Source: Halictus rubicundus (Eukaryota; Arthropoda; Insecta; Hymenoptera; Halictidae). From it: a stretch of 64,000 nucleotides of DNA. Both the position numbers and the translations under genes were made by a program. Location: contig NW_027488978.1 of assembly GCF_050948215.1 (NCBI RefSeq), forward strand, positions 62,001 to 126,000, read 5' to 3'. Under the pieces are notes generated by a model, which was not told where the DNA came from, ran no database searches, and saw only the letters and a program-made list of their open reading frames with translations. Below, piece by piece: positions 1 through 14,279 of this stretch (positions are counted from its first letter, which is position 1; every line of letters starts with the position of its first letter).

Positions 1-3000
1 GACAGAGGATAAGATAGGATGGAGGATAGGATAGGATAGAGGATAGGATAGAGGATAGGGTAGGATAGAGGATAGGATACGATAGAGAATAGGATATGAG
101 ATTGGATAGGATAGTGGATAGGATAGGATAGAGCACAGGATAGGATAGAGGATAAGATAGGATAGAGGATAGGATAGGATAGAGGAAAGGATAGGATAGA
201 GGATAGGATACGGTAGAGGATAGGATATGATAGAGGATAGGATAGGATAGAGGACAGGATAGGATAGAGGATAGGATACGATAGAGGATAGGATAGGATA
301 GAGTATAGGATAGGATAGAGGATAGGATTGGATTGAGGATAGGATAGGATAGAGAATAGAATAGGATAGAGGATAGGATAGGATAGAGGATAGGATACGA
401 TAGATGATACGATATTATAGAGGAAAGGATAGGATAGAGAAGAGGATAGGATATAGGATAGGATAGGAAAGAGAATAGGATAGGATTGAGGATATGATAG
501 GATAGAGGATAGGAGATAATAGAAGAGAGGATAGGATAGAGGATAGGATAGGATAGAAGAGGGGATAGGATAGAGGATAGGTTAAAATAGAAGATAGTAT
601 AGAATAGAGGACAGGATAGGATAGAGGATAGGATACGATAGAAGTTACGATATTATAGAGGAAAGGATAACATAGAGGATAGGATAGGATAGAGCATACG
701 ATAGAGGATAGTATAGGATGGAGAATAGGATAGGTTTGAGGATAGGATAGGATAGAGAATAGGATAAGTAAGAGGATAGGATAGGATAGATTATAGGATA
801 GAGGAAAGGATAGGATTGAGGATGGGATAGAATAGAGGATAGGATAGGATAGAGGATAGGATAGGATAGAGGACAGGATAGGATAGAGGATAGGATACGA
901 TAGAGGATAGGATAGGATAGAGGATAGGATTTGATTGAGGATAGGAGAGGATACAGGATAGGATAGGAGATTGGATACGATAGAGGATAGGATACGATAT
1001 AGCATACGATAGAGGATAGGATACGATATAGCACACGATAGAGGATAGGATAGGATAGAGGATAGGATAGGGGGTTGGATAGGATAGAGGATAGGATATG
1101 ATAGAGGATAGGATAGGATTGAGGATAGGATAGGATAGTTGATAGGATAGGATAGAGGGTAGGATAGAGGATTGGATAGGGTAGAGGATAGGATAGGATA
1201 GAGGATAGGATAAGTAAGAGGATAGGATAGGATAGATTATAGGATAGAGGAAAGGATACGATTGAGGATGGGATAGGATAGAGGATAGGATAGGATAGAG
1301 GATAGGATAGGATAGAGGACAGGATAGGATAAAGGATTGGATACGATAGAGGATAGGATAGGATAGAGTATAGGATAGGATAGAGGATAGGATTGGATTG
1401 AGGATAGGATAGGATAGAGAATGGAATAGGATAGAGGATTGGATAGGACAAAGGATAGGATACGATAGAGGATAGGATAGGATAGAGGATAGGATAGGGG
1501 ATTGGATAGGATAGAGGATAGGATTGGATTGAGGATACGATAGGATAGAGGATAGAATAGGATAGAGGATAGGATAGCATAGAGGATAGGATAGCATAGA
1601 GGATAGGATAGGATGGAGGATAGGATAGGATTGAGGATAGGATAGGATAGAGGATAGGATAGGATAGAGGAGAGGATAGGATAGAGGAGAGGATAGGATA
1701 AGGTAGAGGATAAGATAGGATAGTGGATAGGATAAGATAGAGGATAGGATGGAATAGAGGACAGGATAGGATAGAGGGTAAGATAGGATAGCGGATAGGA
1801 TAGGATAGAGGATAGGATAGGATAGAAGATAGAATAGCATAGAGGATAAGATAGGATAGTGGATAGGATAAGATAGAGGATAGGATAGAATACAGGACAG
1901 GATAGGACAGAGGATAAGATAGGATGGAGGATAGGATAGGATAGAGGATAGGATAGAGGATAGGGTAGGATAGAGGATAGGATACGATAGAGAATAGGAT
2001 ATGAGATTGGATAGGATAGTGGATAGGATAGGATAGAGCACAGGATAGGATAGAGGATAAGATAGGATAGAGGATAGGATAGGATAGAGGAAAGGATAGG
2101 ATAGAGGATAGGATACGGTAGAGGATAGGATATGATAGAGGATAGGATAGGATAGAGTATAGGATAGGATTGAGGATAGGATAGAGGATTGGATCGGATA
2201 GAAGATAGGATACGGTAGAGGATAGGATATGATAGATGATAGGATTGGAATGAGGATAGATAGGATAGAGGATAGAATAGGATAGAGGATAGGATGGCAT
2301 AGAGGATAGGATAGGATGGAGGATAGGATAGGATAGAGGATAGGATACGATAGAAGATACGACATTATAGAGGAAAGGATAGGATAGAGAATAGGATACG
2401 ATAGAGGATAGGATAGAGGATAGGATACGATAGATTATAGGATAGAGGAAAGGATAGGATTGAGGATGGGATAGGATAGAGGATAGGATAGGATAGAGGA
2501 TAGGATAGGATAGAGGACAGGATAGGATAGAGGATAGGATACGATAGAGGATAGGATAGGATAGAGTATAGGATAGGATAGAGGATAGGATTGGATTGAG
2601 GATAGGATAGGATAGAGAATGGAATAGGATAGAGGATTGGATAGGACAAAGGATAGGATACGATAGAGGATAGGATAGGATAGAGGTTAGGATAGGGGAT
2701 TGGATAGGATAGAGGATAGGATTGGATTGAGGATACGATAGGATAGAGGATAGAATAGGATAGAGGATAGGATAGCATAGAGGATAGGATAGCATAGAGG
2801 ATAGGATAGGATGGAGGATAGGATAGGATTGAGGATAGGATAGGATAGAGAATAGGATACGATAGAAGATACAATATTATAGAGGATAGGATAGGACAGG
2901 GGATAGGATAGGGGATTGGATAGGGGATTGGATAGGATAGAGGATAGAATACGATAGAGGATAGGATAGGATAGAGGAGAGGATAGGATAGAGGAGAGGA

Positions 3001-4102
3001 TAGGATAGAGGAGAGGATAGGATAGAGGAGAGGATAGGATAAGGTAGAGGATAAGATAGGATAGTGGATAGGATAAGATAGAGGATAGGATGGAATAGAG
3101 GACAGGATAGGATAGAGGGTAAGATAGGATAGAGGATAGGATAGGATAGAGGATAGGATAGGATAGAAGATAGAATAGCATAGAGTATAGGATAGGATAG
3201 AGGAAAGGATAGGATTGAGGATAGCATAGAGGATTGGATAGGATAGAAGATAGGATACGATAGAGGATAGGATATGATAGAGGATAGGATAGGATAGAGG
3301 ATAGGATAGGATAGTGGATAGGATAAGATAGAGGATATGATAGAATAGAGGACAGGATAGGATAGAGGATAAGATAGGATAGTGGATAGGATAGGATAGA
3401 GGACAGGATAGGATAGAGGATAAGGTAGGATAGAGGATAGGATAGGATAGAGGATACGATAGGATAGAGGATAGCATATGGTAGGGGATAGAATAGGATT
3501 GAGGATAGGATATGATAGTGGATAGGATAGGATAGAGCATACGATAGAGGATAGGATAGGATAGGATAGGATGGAGAATAAGATAGGATACATGGTATTA
3601 TAGGATAGAGGATAGGATAGGATAAAGGATAGGATAGGGGATTGGATAGGATAGAGGATAGGATTGGATTGAGGATAGGATAGGATAGAGGATAGAATAG
3701 GATAGAGGATAGGATAGCATAGAGGATAGGATAGCATAGAGGATAGGATAGGATGGAGGATAGGATAGGATTGAGGATAGGATAGGATTGAGGATAGGAT
3801 AGGATTGAGGATAGGATAGGATTGAGGATAGGATAGGATTGAGGATAGGATAGAGGATAGGATAGGATGGAGCATACGATAGAGGATAGGATAGGATGGA
3901 GCATACGATAGAGGATAGGATAGGATAGAATATAGGATAGAGGATAGGATAGGATAGAATATAGGATTGGATTGAGGATAGGATAGGATAGAGTATAGGA
4001 TAGGATTGAGGATAGGATAGGATAGTGGATAGAATAGGATAGAGCATACGATAGAGGATAGGATAGGATAGGATAGGATAGGATAGAGAATAGGATAGGA
4101 TA

Positions 4103-7100
4103 CATGGTATTATAGGGTAGAGGATAGGATAGGATAGAGGATTGAATAGTGGATTGGATAGGATAGAGTATAGGATAGGATAGAGCATACGATAGAGGAT
4201 AGGATACGATAGAGCATACTATAGAGGATAGGATAGGATAGAGGATACGTTAGGATAAGGAATAGGATAGGATAGAGGATAGGATAGAGGATTGGATAGG
4301 ATACAGGATAGGATACGATAGAGGATAGGATAGGATAGAGGATAGGATTGGATTGAGGATAGGATAAGATAGAGGATAGAATAGTATAGAGGATAGGATA
4401 GGATAGAGGAGAGGATAGGATAGAGGAGAGGATAGGATAAGGTAGAGGATAAGATAGGATAGTGGATAGGATAAGATAGAGGATAGGATGGAATAGAGGA
4501 TAGGATAGGATAGAGGATAGGATAGGGGATTGATAGGATAGAGATTAGGATGGGATAGAGGATATTATAGGATAGAGGATAGGATAGGATAGAGCATAGG
4601 ATAGGATAGAGGATAGGATAGGGGATTGATAGGATAGAGATTAGGATGGGATAGAGGATAGGATAAAATAGAAGATAGGATAGAATAGAGGACAGGATAG
4701 GATAGAGGATAGGATACAATAGAAGTTACGATATTATAGAGGAAAGGATAACATAGAGGATAGGATAGGATAGAGCATACGATAGAGGATAGGATAGGAT
4801 AGGATCGGATAGAGAATAGAATAGGATACATGGTATTATAGGGTAGAGGATAGGATAGGATAGAGGATTGGATAGGGGATTGGATAGGATAGAGGATAGG
4901 ATAGGATTGAGGATAGGATAAGATAGAGGATAGGATGGAATAGAGTACAGGATAGGATAGAGGGTAAGATAGGATAGATGATACGATAGGATAGGGGATA
5001 GGATAGGATAGAAGATAGAATAGCATAGAGGATAGGATAGGATAGAGGAAAGGATAGGATTGAGGATAGCATAGAGGATTGGATAGGATAGAAGATAGGA
5101 TACGATAGAGGATAGGATATGATAGAGGATAGGATAGGATAGAGGATAGGATAGGATAGTGGATAGGATAAGATAGAGGATAGGATAGAATAGAGGACAG
5201 GATAGGATAGAGGATAGGATAGGATAGAGGAGAGGATAGGATAGAGGAGAGGATAGGATAAGGTAGAGGATAAGATAGGATAGTGGATAGGATAAGATAG
5301 AGGATAGGATGGAATAGAGGACAGGATAGGATAGAGGGTAAGATAGGATAGCGGATAGGATAGGATAGAGGATAGGATAGGATAGAAGATAGAATAGCAT
5401 AGAGGATAGGATAGGATAGAGGAAAGGATAGGATTGAGGATAGCATAGAGGGTTGGATAGGATAGAAGATAGGATACGATAGAGGATAGGATATAATAGA
5501 GGATAGGATAGGATAGAGGATAAGATAGGATAGTGGATAGGATAAGATAGAGGATAGGATAGAATAGAGGACAGGATAGGATAAAGGATAGGAAAGGATA
5601 GGGGATTGGATAGGATAGAGGATATTATAGGATAGAGGATAGGATAGGATAGAGGATAGGATAGGATAGAGGATAAGATAGGATAGTAGATAGGATAAGA
5701 TAGAGGATAGGATAGAATACAGGACAGGATAGGACAGAGGATAAGATAGGATGGAGGATAGGATAGGATAGAGGATAGGATAGAGGATAGGGTAGGATAG
5801 AGGATAGGATACGATAGAGAATAGGATATGAGATTGGATAGGATAGTGGATAGGATAGGATAGAGCACAGGATAGGATAGAGGATAAGATAGGATAGAGG
5901 ATAGGATAGGATAGAGGAAAGGATAGGATAGAGGATAGGATACGGTAGAGGATAGGATATGATAGAGGATAGGATAGGATAGAGGACAGGATAGGATAGA
6001 GGATAGGATACGATAGAGGATAGGATAGGATAGAGTATAGGATAGGATAGAGGATAGGATTGGATTGAGGATAGGATAGGATAGAGAATAGAATAGGATA
6101 GAGGATAGGATAGGATAGAGGATAGGATACGATAGATGATACGATATTATAGAGGAAAGGATAGGATAGAGAAGAGGATAGGATATAGGATAGGATAGGA
6201 AAGAGAATAGGATAGGATTGAGGATATGATAGGATAGAGGATAGGAGATAATAGAAGAGAGGATAGGATAGAGGATAGGATAGGATAGAAGAGGGGATAG
6301 GATAGAGGATAGGTTAAAATAGAAGATAGTATAGAATAGAGGACAGGATAGGATAGAGGATAGGATACGATAGAAGTTACGATATTATAGAGGAAAGGAT
6401 AACATAGAGGATAGGATAGGATAGAGCATACGATAGAGGATAGTATAGGATGGAGAATAGGATAGGATACATGGTATTATAGGGTAGAGGATAGGATAAG
6501 ATAGAGGATTGGATAGGGGATTGGATAGGATAGAGGATAGGATAGGATAGAGCATACGATAGAGGATAGGATAGGATAGAGGATAAGATAGGATAGTGGA
6601 TAGGATAAGATAGAGGATAGGATAGAATAGAGGACAGGATAGGATAGAGGATAAGATAGGATAGAGGATAGGATAGGATAGAGGATAGGATAGGTTAGAG
6701 GATAGGATAGGATTGAGGATAGGATAGAGGATAGGATACGATAAGAGGATAGGATAGGATAGAGGATAGGATATGTTTGAGGATAGGATAGGATAGAGAA
6801 TAGGATAAGTAAGAGGATAGGATAGGATAGATTATAGGATAGAGGAAAGGATAGGATTGAGGATGGGATAGAATAGAGGATAGGATAGGATAGAGGATAG
6901 GATAGGATAGAGGACAGGATAGGATAGAGGATAGGATACGATAGAGGATAGGATAGGATAGAGGATAGGATTTGATTGAGGATAGGAGAGGATACAGGAT
7001 AGGATAGGAGATTGGATACGATAGAGGATAGGATACGATATAGCATACGATAGAGGATAGGATACGATATAGCACACGATAGAGGATAGGATAGGATAGA

Positions 7101-7691
7101 GGATAGGATAGGGGGTTGGATAGGATAGAGGATAGGATATGATAGAGGATAGGATAGGATTGAGGATAGGATAGGATAGTTGATAGGATAGGATAGAGGG
7201 TAGGATAGAGGATTGGATAGGGTAGAGGATAGGATAGGATAGAGGATAGGATAAGTAAGAGGATAGGATAGGATAGATTATAGGATAGAGGAAAGGATAC
7301 GATTGAGGATGGGATAGGATAGAGGATAGGATAGGATAGAGGATAGGATAGGATAGAGGACAGGATAGGATAAAGGATTGGATACGATAGAGGATAGGAT
7401 AGGATAGAGTATAGGATAGGATAGAGGATAGGATTGGATTGAGGATAGGATAGGATAGAGAATGGTATAGGATAGAGGATTGGATAGGACAAAGGATAGG
7501 ATACGATAGAGGATAGGATAGGATAGAGGATAGGATAGGGGATTGGATAGGATAGAGGATAGGATTGGATTGAGGATACGATAGGATAGAGGATAGAATA
7601 GGATAGAGGATAGGATAGCATAGAGGATAGGATAGCATAGAGGATAGGATAGGATGGAGGATAGGATAGGATTGAGGATAGGATAGGATAG
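4103..7691. repeat. Unoccupied paralogue of the retrotransposon insertion locus
   Basis: This block is colinear with 17061-20079 at an offset of 12958 bp, and then with 26443-27031 at an offset of 19340 bp. The offset difference, 6382 bp, equals the element plus one target-site duplication. Shared landmarks include ACATGGTATTAT at 4103, 4829 and 6470 (17061, 17787 and 19428 in the occupied copy) and GGGGGTTGG at 7111 (20069 and 26451). Only scattered substitutions separate the copies. Colinearity stops near 7692/27032. The left limit is conservative: homology continues further left but with indels. Confidence 0.9.
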
Positions 7692-10600
7692 AGGATAGGA
7701 TAGGATAGAGGAGAGGATAGGATAGAGGAGAGGATAGGATAAGGTAGAGGATAAGATAGGATAGTGGATAGGATAAGATAGAGGATAGGATGGAATAGAG
7801 GACAGGATAGGATAGAGGGTAAGATAGGATAGCGGATAGGATAGGATAGAGGATAGGATAGGATAGAAGATAGAATAGCATAGAGGATAAGATAGGATAG
7901 TGGATAGGATAAGATAGAGTATAGGATAGAATACAGGACAGGATAGGACAGAGGATAAGATAGGATGGAGGATAGGATAGGATAGAGGATAGGATAGAGG
8001 ATAGGGTAGGATAGAGGATAGGATACGATAGAGAATAGGATATGAGATTGGATAGGATAGTGGATAGGATAGGATAGAGCACAGGATAGGATAGAGGATA
8101 AGATAGGATAGAGGATAGGATAGGATAGAGGAAAGGATAGGATAGAGGATAGGATACGGTAGAGGATAGGATATGATACAGGATAGGATAGGATAGAGTA
8201 TAGGATAGGATTGAGGATAGGATAGAGGATTGGATCGGATAGAAGATAGGATACGGTAGAGGATAGGATATGATAGATGATAGGATTGGAATGAGGATAG
8301 ATAGGATAGAGGATAGAATAGGATAGAGGATAGGATAGGATAGAGGATACGATAGGATAGAGCATACGATAGAGGATAGGATAGGATAGGATAGGATGGA
8401 GAATAAGATAGGATACATGGTATTATAGGATAGAGGATAGGATAGGATAAAGGATAGGATAGGGGATTGGATAGGATAGAGGATAGGATTGGATTGAGGA
8501 TAGGATAGGATAGAGGATAGAATAGGATAGAGGATAGGATAGCATAGAGGATAGGATAGCATAGAGGATAGGATAGGATGGAGGATAGGATAGGATTGAG
8601 GATAGGATAGGATTGAGGATAGGATAGGATTGAGGATAGGATAGGATTGAGGATAGGATAGGATTGAGGATAGGATAGAGGATAGGATAGGATTGAGGAT
8701 AGGATAGAGGATTGGATCGGATAGAAGATAGGATACGGTAGAGGATAGGATATGATAGATGATAGGATTGGAATGAGGATAGATAGGATAGAGGATAGAA
8801 TAGGATAGAGGATAGGATAGGATGGAGGATAGGATAGGATAGAGGATAGGATACGATAGAAGATACGACATTATAGAGGAAAGGATAGGATAGAGAATAG
8901 GATACGATAGAGGATAGGATAGAGGATAGGATACGATAGATTATAGGATAGAGGAAAGGATAGGATTGAGGATGGGATAGGATAGAGGATAGGATAGGAT
9001 AGAGGATAGGATAGGATAGAGGACAGGATAGGATAGAGGATAGGATACGATAGAGGATAGGATAGGATAGAGTATAGGATAGGATAGAGGATAGGATTGG
9101 ATTGAGGATAGGATAGGATAGAGAATGGAATAGGATAGAGGATTGGATAGGACAAAGGATAGGATACGATAGAGGATAGGATAGGATAGAGGTTAGGATA
9201 GGGGATTGGATAGGATAGAGGATAGGATTGGATTGAGGATACGATAGGATAGAGGATAGAATAGGATAGAGGATAGGATAGCATAGAGGATAGGATAGCA
9301 TAGAGGATAGGATAGGATGGAGGATAGGATAGGATTGAGGATAGGATAGGATAGAGAATAGGATACGATAGAAGATACAATATTATAGAGGATAGGATAG
9401 GACAGGGGATAGGATAGGGGATTGGATAGGGGATTGGATAGGATAGAGGATAGAATACGATAGAGGATAGGATAGGATAGAGGAGAGGATAGGATAGAGG
9501 AGAGGATAGGATAGAGGAGAGGATAGGATAGAGGAGAGGATAGGATAGAGGAGAGGATAGGATAAGGTAGAGGATAAGATAGGATAGTGGATAGGATAAG
9601 ATAGAGGATAGGATGGAATAGAGGACAGGATAGGATAGAGGGTAAGATAGGATAGAGGATAGGATAGGATAGTGGATAGGATAAGATAGAGGATATGATA
9701 GAATAGAGGACAGGATAGGATAGAGGATAAGATAGGATAGTGGATAGGATAGGATAGAGGACAGGATAGGATAGAGGATAAGGTAGGATAGAGGATAGGA
9801 TAGGATAGAGGATACGATAGGATAGAGCATACGATAGAGGATAGGATAGGATAGGATAGGATGGAGAATAAGATAGGATACATGGTATTATAGGATAGAG
9901 GATAGGATAGGATAAAGGATAGGATAGGGGATTGGATAGGATAGAGGATAGGATTGGATTGAGGATAGGATAGGATAGAGGATAGAGGATAGAATAGGAT
10001 AGAGGATAGGATAGCATAGAGGATAGGATAGCATAGAGGATAGGATAGGATGGAGGATAGGATAGGATTGAGGATAGGATAGGATTGAGGATATGATAGG
10101 ATAGAGGATAGGAGATAATAGAAGAGAGGATAGGATAGAGGATAGGATAGGATAGAAGAGGGGATAGGATAGAGGATAGGTTAAAATAGAAGATAGTATA
10201 GAATAGAGGACAGGATAGGATAGAGGATAGGATACGATAGAAGTTACGATATTATAGAGGAAAGGATAACATAGAGGATAGGATAGGATAGAGCATACGA
10301 TAGAGGATAGTATAGGATGGAGAATAGGATAGGATACATGGTATTATAGGGTAGAGGATAGGATAGGATAGAGGATTGGATAGGGGATTGGATAGGATAG
10401 AGTATAGGATAGGATAGAGCATACGATAGAGGATAGGATAGGATAGAGGATAAGATAGGATAGTGGATAGGATAAGATAGAGGATAGGATAGAATAGAGG
10501 ACAGGATAGGATAGAGGATAAGATAGGATAGAGGATAGGATAGGATAGAGGATAGGATAGGTTAGAGGATAGGATAGGATTGAGGATAGGATAGAGGATA

Positions 10601-11098
10601 GGATACGATAAGAGGATAGGATAGGATAGAGGATAGGATATGTTTGAGGATAGGATAGGATAGAGAATAGGATAAGTAAGAGGATAGGATAGGATAGATT
10701 ATAGGATAGAGGAAAGGATAGGATTGAGGATGGGATAGAATAGAGGATAGGATAGGATAGAGGATAGGATAGGATAGAGGACAGGATAGGATAGAGGATA
10801 GGATACGATAGAGGATAGGATAGGATAGAGGATAGGATTTGATTGAGGATAGGAGAGGATACAGGATAGGATAGGAGATTGGATACGATAGAGGATAGGA
10901 TACGATATAGCATACGATTGAGGATAGGATACGATATAGCACACGATAGAGGATAGGATAGGATAGAGGATAGGATAGGGGGTTGGATAGGATAGAGGAT
11001 AGGATATGATAGAGGATAGGATAGGATTGAGGATAGGATAGGATAGTTGATAGGATAGGATAGAGGGTAGGATAGAGGATTGGATAGGGTAGAGGATA

Positions 11099-14000
11099 GG
11101 ATAGGATAGAGGATAGGATAAGTAAGAGGATAGGATAGGATAGATTATAGGATAGAGGAAAGGATACGATTGAGGATGGGATAGGATAGAGGATAGGATA
11201 GGATAGAGGATAGGATAGGATAGAGGACAGGATAGGATAAAGGATTGGATACGATAGAGGATAGGATAGGATAGAGTATAGGATAGGATAGAGGATAGGA
11301 TTGGATTGAGGATAGGATAGGATAGAGAATGGAATAGGATAGAGGATTGGATAGGACAAAGGATAGGATACGATAGAGGATAGGATAGGATAGAGGATAG
11401 GATAGGGGATTGGATAGGATAGAGGATAGGATTGGATTGAGGATACGATAGGATAGAGGATAGAATAGGATAGAGGATAGGATAGCATAGAGGATAGGAT
11501 AGCATAGAGGATAGGATAGGATGGAGGATAGGATAGGATTGAGGATAGGATAGGATAGAGGATAGGATAGGATAGAGGAGAGGATAGGATAGAGGAGAGG
11601 ATAGGATAAGGTAGAGGATAAGATAGGATAGTGGATAGGATAAGATAGAGGATAGGATGGAATAGAGGACAGGATAGGATAGAGGGTAAGATAGGATAGC
11701 GGATAGGATAGGATAGAGGATAGGATAGGATAGAAGATAGAATAGCATAGAGGATAAGATAGGATAGTGGATAGGATAAGATAGAGTATAGGATAGAATA
11801 CAGGACAGGATAGGACAGAGGATAAGATAGGATGGAGGATAGGATAGGATAGAGGATAGGATAGAGGATAGGGTAGGATAGAGGATAGGATACGATAGAG
11901 AATAGGATATGAGATTGGATAGGATAGTGGATAGGATAGGATAGAGCACAGGATAGGATAGAGGATAAGATAGGATAGAGGATAGGATAGGATAGAGGAA
12001 AGGATAGGATAGAGGATAGGATACGGTAGAGGATAGGATATGATAGAGGATAGGATAGGATAGAGTATAGGATAGGATTGAGGATAGGATAGAGGATTGG
12101 ATCGGATAGAAGATAGGATACGGTAGAGGATAGGATATGATAGATGATAGGATTGGAATGAGGATAGATAGGATAGAGGATAGAATAGGATAGAGGATAG
12201 GATGGCATAGAGGATAGGATAGGATGGAGGATAGGATAGGATAGAGGATAGGATACGATAGAAGATACGACATTATAGAGGAAAGGATAGGATAGAGAAT
12301 AGGATACGATAGAGGATAGGATAGAGGATAGGATACGATAGATTATAGGATAGAGGAAAGGATAGGATTGAGGATGGGATAGGATAGAGGATAGGATAGG
12401 ATAGAGGATAGGATAGGATAGAGGACAGGATAGGATAGAGGATAGGATACGATAGAGGATAGGATAGGATAGAGTATAGGATAGGATAGAGGATAGGATT
12501 GGATTGAGGATAGGATAGGATAGAGAATGGAATAGGATAGAGGATTGGATAGGACAAAGGATAGGATACGATAGAGGATAGGATAGGATAGAGGTTAGGA
12601 TAGGGGATTGGATAGGATAGAGGATAGGATTGGATTGAGGATACGATAGGATAGAGGATAGAATAGGATAGAGGATAGGATAGCATAGAGGATAGGATAG
12701 CATAGAGGATAGGATAGGATGGAGGATAGGATAGGATTGAGGATAGGATAGGATAGAGAATAGGATACGATAGAAGATACAATATTATAGAGGATAGGAT
12801 AGGACAGGGGATAGGATAGGGGATTGGATAGGGGATTGGATAGGATAGAGGATAGAATACGATAGAGGATAGGATAGGATAGAGGAGAGGATAGGATAGA
12901 GGAGAGGATAGGATAGAGGAGAGGATAGGATAGAGGAGAGGATAGGATAGAGGAGAGGATAGGATAAGGTAGAGGATAAGATAGGATAGTGGATAGGATA
13001 AGATAGAGGATAGGATGGAATAGAGGACAGGATAGGATAGAGGGTAAGATAGGATAGAGGATAGGATAGGATAGAGGATAGGATAGGATAGAAGATAGAA
13101 TAGCATAGAGTATAGGATAGGATAGAGGAAAGGATAGGATTGAGGATAGCATAGAGGATTGGATAGGATAGAAGATAGGATACGATAGAGGATAGGATAT
13201 GATAGAGGATAGGATAGGATAGAGGATAGGATAGGATAGTGGATAGGATAAGATAGAGGATATGATAGAATAGAGGACAGGATAGGATAGAGGATAAGAT
13301 AGGATAGTGGATAGGATAGGATAGAGGACAGGATAGGATAGAGGATAAGGTAGGATAGAGGATAGGATAGGATAGAGGATACGATAGGATAGAGCATACG
13401 ATAGAGGATAGGATAGGATAGGATAGGATGGAGAATAAGATAGGATACATGGTATTATAGGATAGAGGATAGGATAGGATAAAGGATAGGATAGGGGATT
13501 GGATAGGATAGAGGATAGGATTGGATTGAGGATAGGATAGGATAGAGGATAGAATAGGATGGAGGATAGGATAGGATTGAGGATAGGATAGGATTGAGGA
13601 TAGGATAGGATTGAGGATAGGATAGGATTGAGGATAGGATAGGATTGAGGATAGGATAGAGGATAGGATAGGATGGAGCATACGATAGAGGATAGGATAG
13701 GATGGAGCATACGATAGAGGATAGGATAGGATAGAATATAGGATTGGATTGAGGATAGGATAGGATAGAGTATAGGATAGGATTGAGGATAGGATAGGAT
13801 AGTGGATAGAATAGGATAGAGCATACGATAGAGGATAGGATAGGATAGGATAGGATAGGATAGAGAATAGGATAGGATACATGGTATTATAGGGTAGAGG
13901 ATAGGATAGGATAGAGGATTGAATAGTGGATTGGATAGGATAGAGTATAGGATAGGATAGAGCATACGATAGAGGATAGGATACGATAGAGCATACTATA

Positions 14001-14279
14001 GAGGATAGGATAGGATAGAGGATACGTTAGGATAAGGAATAGGATAGGATAGAGGATAGGATAGAGGATTGGATAGGATAGAGGATAGGATACGATAGAG
14101 GATAGGATAGGATAGAGGATAGGATTGGATTGAGGATAGGATAAGATAGAGGATAGAATAGTATAGAGGATAGGATAGGATAGAGGAGAGGATAGGATAT
14201 AGGAGAGGATAGGATAAGGTAGAGGATAAGATAGGATAGTGGATAGGATAAGATAGAGGATAGGATGGAATAGAGGATA
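11099..14279. repeat. Copy 1 of a 3181-bp tandem segmental duplication
   Basis: Copy 1 matches the next 3181 bp almost base for base. Matching pairs include AAGTAAGAGG at 11120/14301, GATATGAGATT at 11906/15087, ACATGGTATTAT at 13448/16629 and 13880/17061, and the TATAGGAGAGG variant near 14209/17390. That last variant is absent from the related copy near 4420. Ends are approximate, because the unit boundary is judged from where the flanks diverge. Confidence 0.85.
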
